Below, piece after piece: positions 6,023-7,663 of a DNA stretch of 7,663 nucleotides. Location of the stretch: the NCBI GenBank assembly GCA_900766055.1, contig CAAFTZ010000013.1, forward strand, positions 1 to 7,663, in the 5' to 3' direction. Under the pieces are notes generated by a model, which was not told the DNA's origin, did not search any database, and saw only the letters and a program-made list of their open reading frames with translations. Made by a program: the position numbers and the translations under genes. Numbering within the stretch: the stretch's first letter is position 1; each line of letters begins with the position of its first letter. The DNA is from an uncultured Parasutterella sp. (lineage in GTDB: Bacteria > Pseudomonadota > Gammaproteobacteria > Burkholderiales > Burkholderiaceae_F).

Positions 6023-6031
6023 TGCTATCAT
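6023..6031 (+). promoter_or_regulatory. Extended -10 promoter element of the ATPase gene
   Basis: TGC followed by TATCAT (6026-6031) matches the TGN plus TATAAT pattern of an extended -10 promoter with one mismatch. No good -35 box is found at the right distance (6003-6008 reads GTAATT), which such promoters can tolerate. Transcription would begin near 6038, giving a leader of roughly 20 bases. Confidence 0.45.
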
Positions 6032-6059
6032 TCTTTTCATTCCGATAGGAAAAGGAACC

Positions 6060-7181
6060 ATGATGTTAAAGAGATTTGAAGTAAGTAATTTCAAACAATT
6101 CAATTCGTTGCAGTGGGATTTTTCAAAAGTGAGAAATTATGATTTCTCTATGGATTGCCTTGCTGAATCTCCTAGCGGAAAATTTATAAAGACTGCATTA
6201 GTCTATGGCCGCAACAGTTCCGGCAAATCAAATCTTGGTTTCGCTCTTTTTGACATTGTTCAGCATTTAGTGGATAAAGTAAAAAAAACGGATGCATATA
6301 CTTATTACGCTAATGCAGATCATCCGAACGACCCCGTTAAATTTAGCTATACCTTTTTATTGGATGACAAGGAAGTCGTTTATTCGTACAGTAAATCATC
6401 CTCTATAGAGTTAACGGGAGAGACGCTTCTTATTGATGGAAAAGAAGTTTTTTCCTGGGATGAGAAGGAGAACATACACAGCTTCGAGAATCTTTCTTCT
6501 TTTGGTTTTGAAAGGCTCAACTTTGTTTATAAGGATTCTAAGCTTTCTTTCCTTAGGTATTTGGCGAACAATTCCCCATTGCCAGAAAATTCAACGATTA
6601 GAAAATTAATGGATTTCGTTGGTTCAATGCTATGGTTTAGGCGAGTTGACAGGGGAAATAGTTTCATGGGTTTGTTATCTGTAACAGATCATTTGGACTC
6701 TTTCATTATTAGCCATAGACTCACTGATAAATTTGAAAAGTTTTTAAATGACCATGACGTTAACGAGCGTTTAAAAGTAGCAAAAAGCCCGGATGGTCGG
6801 GAAGGCCTGTATTTTGCTCACAAGCAGGCACTGCCATTTTTTGCCGTTGCATCAAGCGGTACCTTAGCGCTTACCGTTTTGTTCTATTGGCAGGAGTCTC
6901 TCAGAATTAGCAAGCCTAGTTTTATTTTCATGGATGAATTCGATGCTTTCTATCATTACGAAGTTGCCGAGAAAATTTTTAATCTCGCAAAAAGCTTGGA
7001 TATTCAATGCATCCTCACAACTCACAACACAAACTTATTGACCCATGCAAATACCCGGGCTGATTGTTGTTTCTTATTACGCGATGAAAAGATAAAGCCA
7101 TTTTCAGATCTAACAGAACGAGAAATACGTGAAGGCAACAATCTTGAAAAATTATTTTTAAGCCATGAATTTGAGCGCTAA
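6060..7181 (+). CDS. AAA_15/AAA_21-type ATPase, probable anti-phage defence subunit
   Basis: This is an ABC/SMC-like ATPase of the sort paired with nuclease subunits in defence systems (RloA, AbiLi, PARIS AriA and OLD-type proteins share the fold). Residues 3-12 give the usual first strand (LKRFEVSNFK); Walker A is GRNSSGKS (50-57). A long insertion without recognisable motifs (about 75-250) follows, then the signature SSGT (265-268), Walker B FIFMDEFD with Asp292 and Glu293, and the H-loop TTHNTNLL with His322. All motifs are intact, so it should bind and hydrolyse ATP. There is no C-terminal TOPRIM domain, unlike OLD or GajA; that function appears to sit in the overlapping next gene. Two adjacent ATGs (6060, 6063) could start it: AAGGA at 6052-6056 suits 6063, TAGGA at 6046-6050 suits 6060. 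Sampled lines are about 35-38% GC, clearly below the operon before it, which suggests horizontal acquisition. Confidence 0.88.
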   Translation: MMLKRFEVSNFKQFNSLQWDFSKVRNYDFSMDCLAESPSGKFIKTALVYGRNSSGKSNLGFALFDIVQHLVDKVKKTDAYTYYANADHPNDPVKFSYTFLLDDKEVVYSYSKSSSIELTGETLLIDGKEVFSWDEKENIHSFENLSSFGFERLNFVYKDSKLSFLRYLANNSPLPENSTIRKLMDFVGSMLWFRRVDRGNSFMGLLSVTDHLDSFIISHRLTDKFEKFLNDHDVNERLKVAKSPDGREGLYFAHKQALPFFAVASSGTLALTVLFYWQESLRISKPSFIFMDEFDAFYHYEVAEKIFNLAKSLDIQCILTTHNTNLLTHANTRADCCFLLRDEKIKPFSDLTEREIREGNNLEKLFLSHEFER

Positions 7182-7663
7182 ACAGGTTCTAGTTATATCT
7201 GAAGGTCCGACAGAAGCCAAACTTTTACAACGCCTTTTGGGAAAGTTTGACCTGCCTCGAGTAGAGGTTGTCTCACTAAATGCGAATCTGAAGAAGCTGT
7301 ATTTGGAATACGAAAGCTATGGCTGCGAATACACTGATTTAGACATAACTGCAGTATTAAGAAGCAGTCGACAGGTTGGCCAAGGCGACAAGGAAAAGTT
7401 AAAAGGAAAAAGCGCCAATGATTTTTCCGACATTTTCTTAGCTTTCGATTTTGATCCGCACACCGGAGATTTTGATGCGGTATGTGTTCAAAAGCTGATG
7501 TCACATTTTACGGACTCTTCTGACGTCGGGAAACTTTATATTAATTACCCCATGGTGGAGTCTTTCTACCATGTACCCGTGGAAAGTTTGGATGACTGCG
7601 ACAATACGGATGTCGAGAAGTGTTTAATTCGTTATGAGGTTCGGGAGCTTACCAACTATAAAA
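7165..7663 (+). CDS. TOPRIM-like putative nuclease subunit, partner of the ATPase; 3' end outside window
   Basis: The frame is open from an ATG at 7165 to the window edge (166 codons seen). It overlaps the ATPase gene by 17 bases in another frame, so translation is probably coupled; no clear Shine-Dalgarno precedes it. Residues 7-21 (QVLVISEGPTEAKLL) look like the first strand and helix of a TOPRIM fold with the acidic residue Glu13. FLAFDFDPH (91-99) supplies the DxD-like pair Asp95/Asp97, and INYPMVESFYH (126-136) recalls the NP.FE.W..H-type segment that follows the DxD in RloB-like proteins. From this order and the ATPase partner I infer a metal-dependent nuclease effector. The resemblance is by eye, and the C-terminal part is missing, so RloB, AbiLii-like or a separate family remain open. 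The minus-strand frame over the same bases is a shadow. Confidence 0.78.
   Translation, partial: MNLSAKQVLVISEGPTEAKLLQRLLGKFDLPRVEVVSLNANLKKLYLEYESYGCEYTDLDITAVLRSSRQVGQGDKEKLKGKSANDFSDIFLAFDFDPHTGDFDAVCVQKLMSHFTDSSDVGKLYINYPMVESFYHVPVESLDDCDNTDVEKCLIRYEVRELTNYK

Noticed and set aside
7193..7504. Minus-strand 103-codon frame at the right edge
   Set aside because: It is the antisense of the TOPRIM-like gene, whose + strand frame is open to the edge and has recognisable motifs.

Overview
All genes in this window lie on the + strand, with none of the longer minus-strand frames looking real. The layout has three blocks. (1) Bases 1-2089 hold a two-component system: a sensor histidine kinase that enters from the left edge (GAF-like, PAS, HisKA, HATPase) and, 9 bases later, an OmpR/PhoB-family response regulator. 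(2) Bases 2252-5849 hold a three-gene catabolic-looking unit: a 427-residue polytopic permease with two-fold internal pseudo-symmetry, a 410-residue soluble protein that I do not recognise, and an L-asparaginase-family amidohydrolase. A strong intrinsic terminator at 5905-5950 closes this unit. (3) Bases 6060-7663 hold an AT-richer pair: an AAA_15/AAA_21-type ATPase, and a gene overlapping it by 17 bases that runs off the right edge and looks like a TOPRIM-type nuclease subunit. This pairing recalls anti-phage systems such as RloA/RloB, AbiLi/AbiLii and PARIS.

How the parts may work together: the regulator gene is followed by a 162-base leader with three copies of T(T/C)TG(T/C)AA, spaced 11 and 21 bases apart. 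This is the helical phasing expected of OmpR/PhoB-family binding sites. The simplest reading is that the kinase senses a nutrient or metabolic state, and the regulator controls the permease and the two enzymes behind it. The permease would import an amide-containing or acidic substrate, and the asparaginase homologue (perhaps with the unknown protein) would process it. The asparaginase homologue keeps Thr15, Thr92, Asp93 and Lys165 but has no tyrosine where the catalytic lid Tyr of E. coli AsnB/AnsB-type enzymes sits, so its substrate should not be taken for granted.

Organism: a bacterium with Shine-Dalgarno starts and roughly 45-55% GC in the metabolic genes (hand-counted 60-base lines range from 42 to 62%). 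An asaccharolytic, amino-acid-using gut proteobacterium such as a Sutterellaceae member (Parasutterella/Sutterella) would fit, but this is a low-confidence guess from composition and gene content, not from a marker gene. The defence-like pair is near 35-38% GC in sampled lines, which fits recent acquisition. The most promising target for something undescribed is the ATPase plus TOPRIM-like pair; the second is the permease / unknown 410-residue protein / asparaginase-like cassette.
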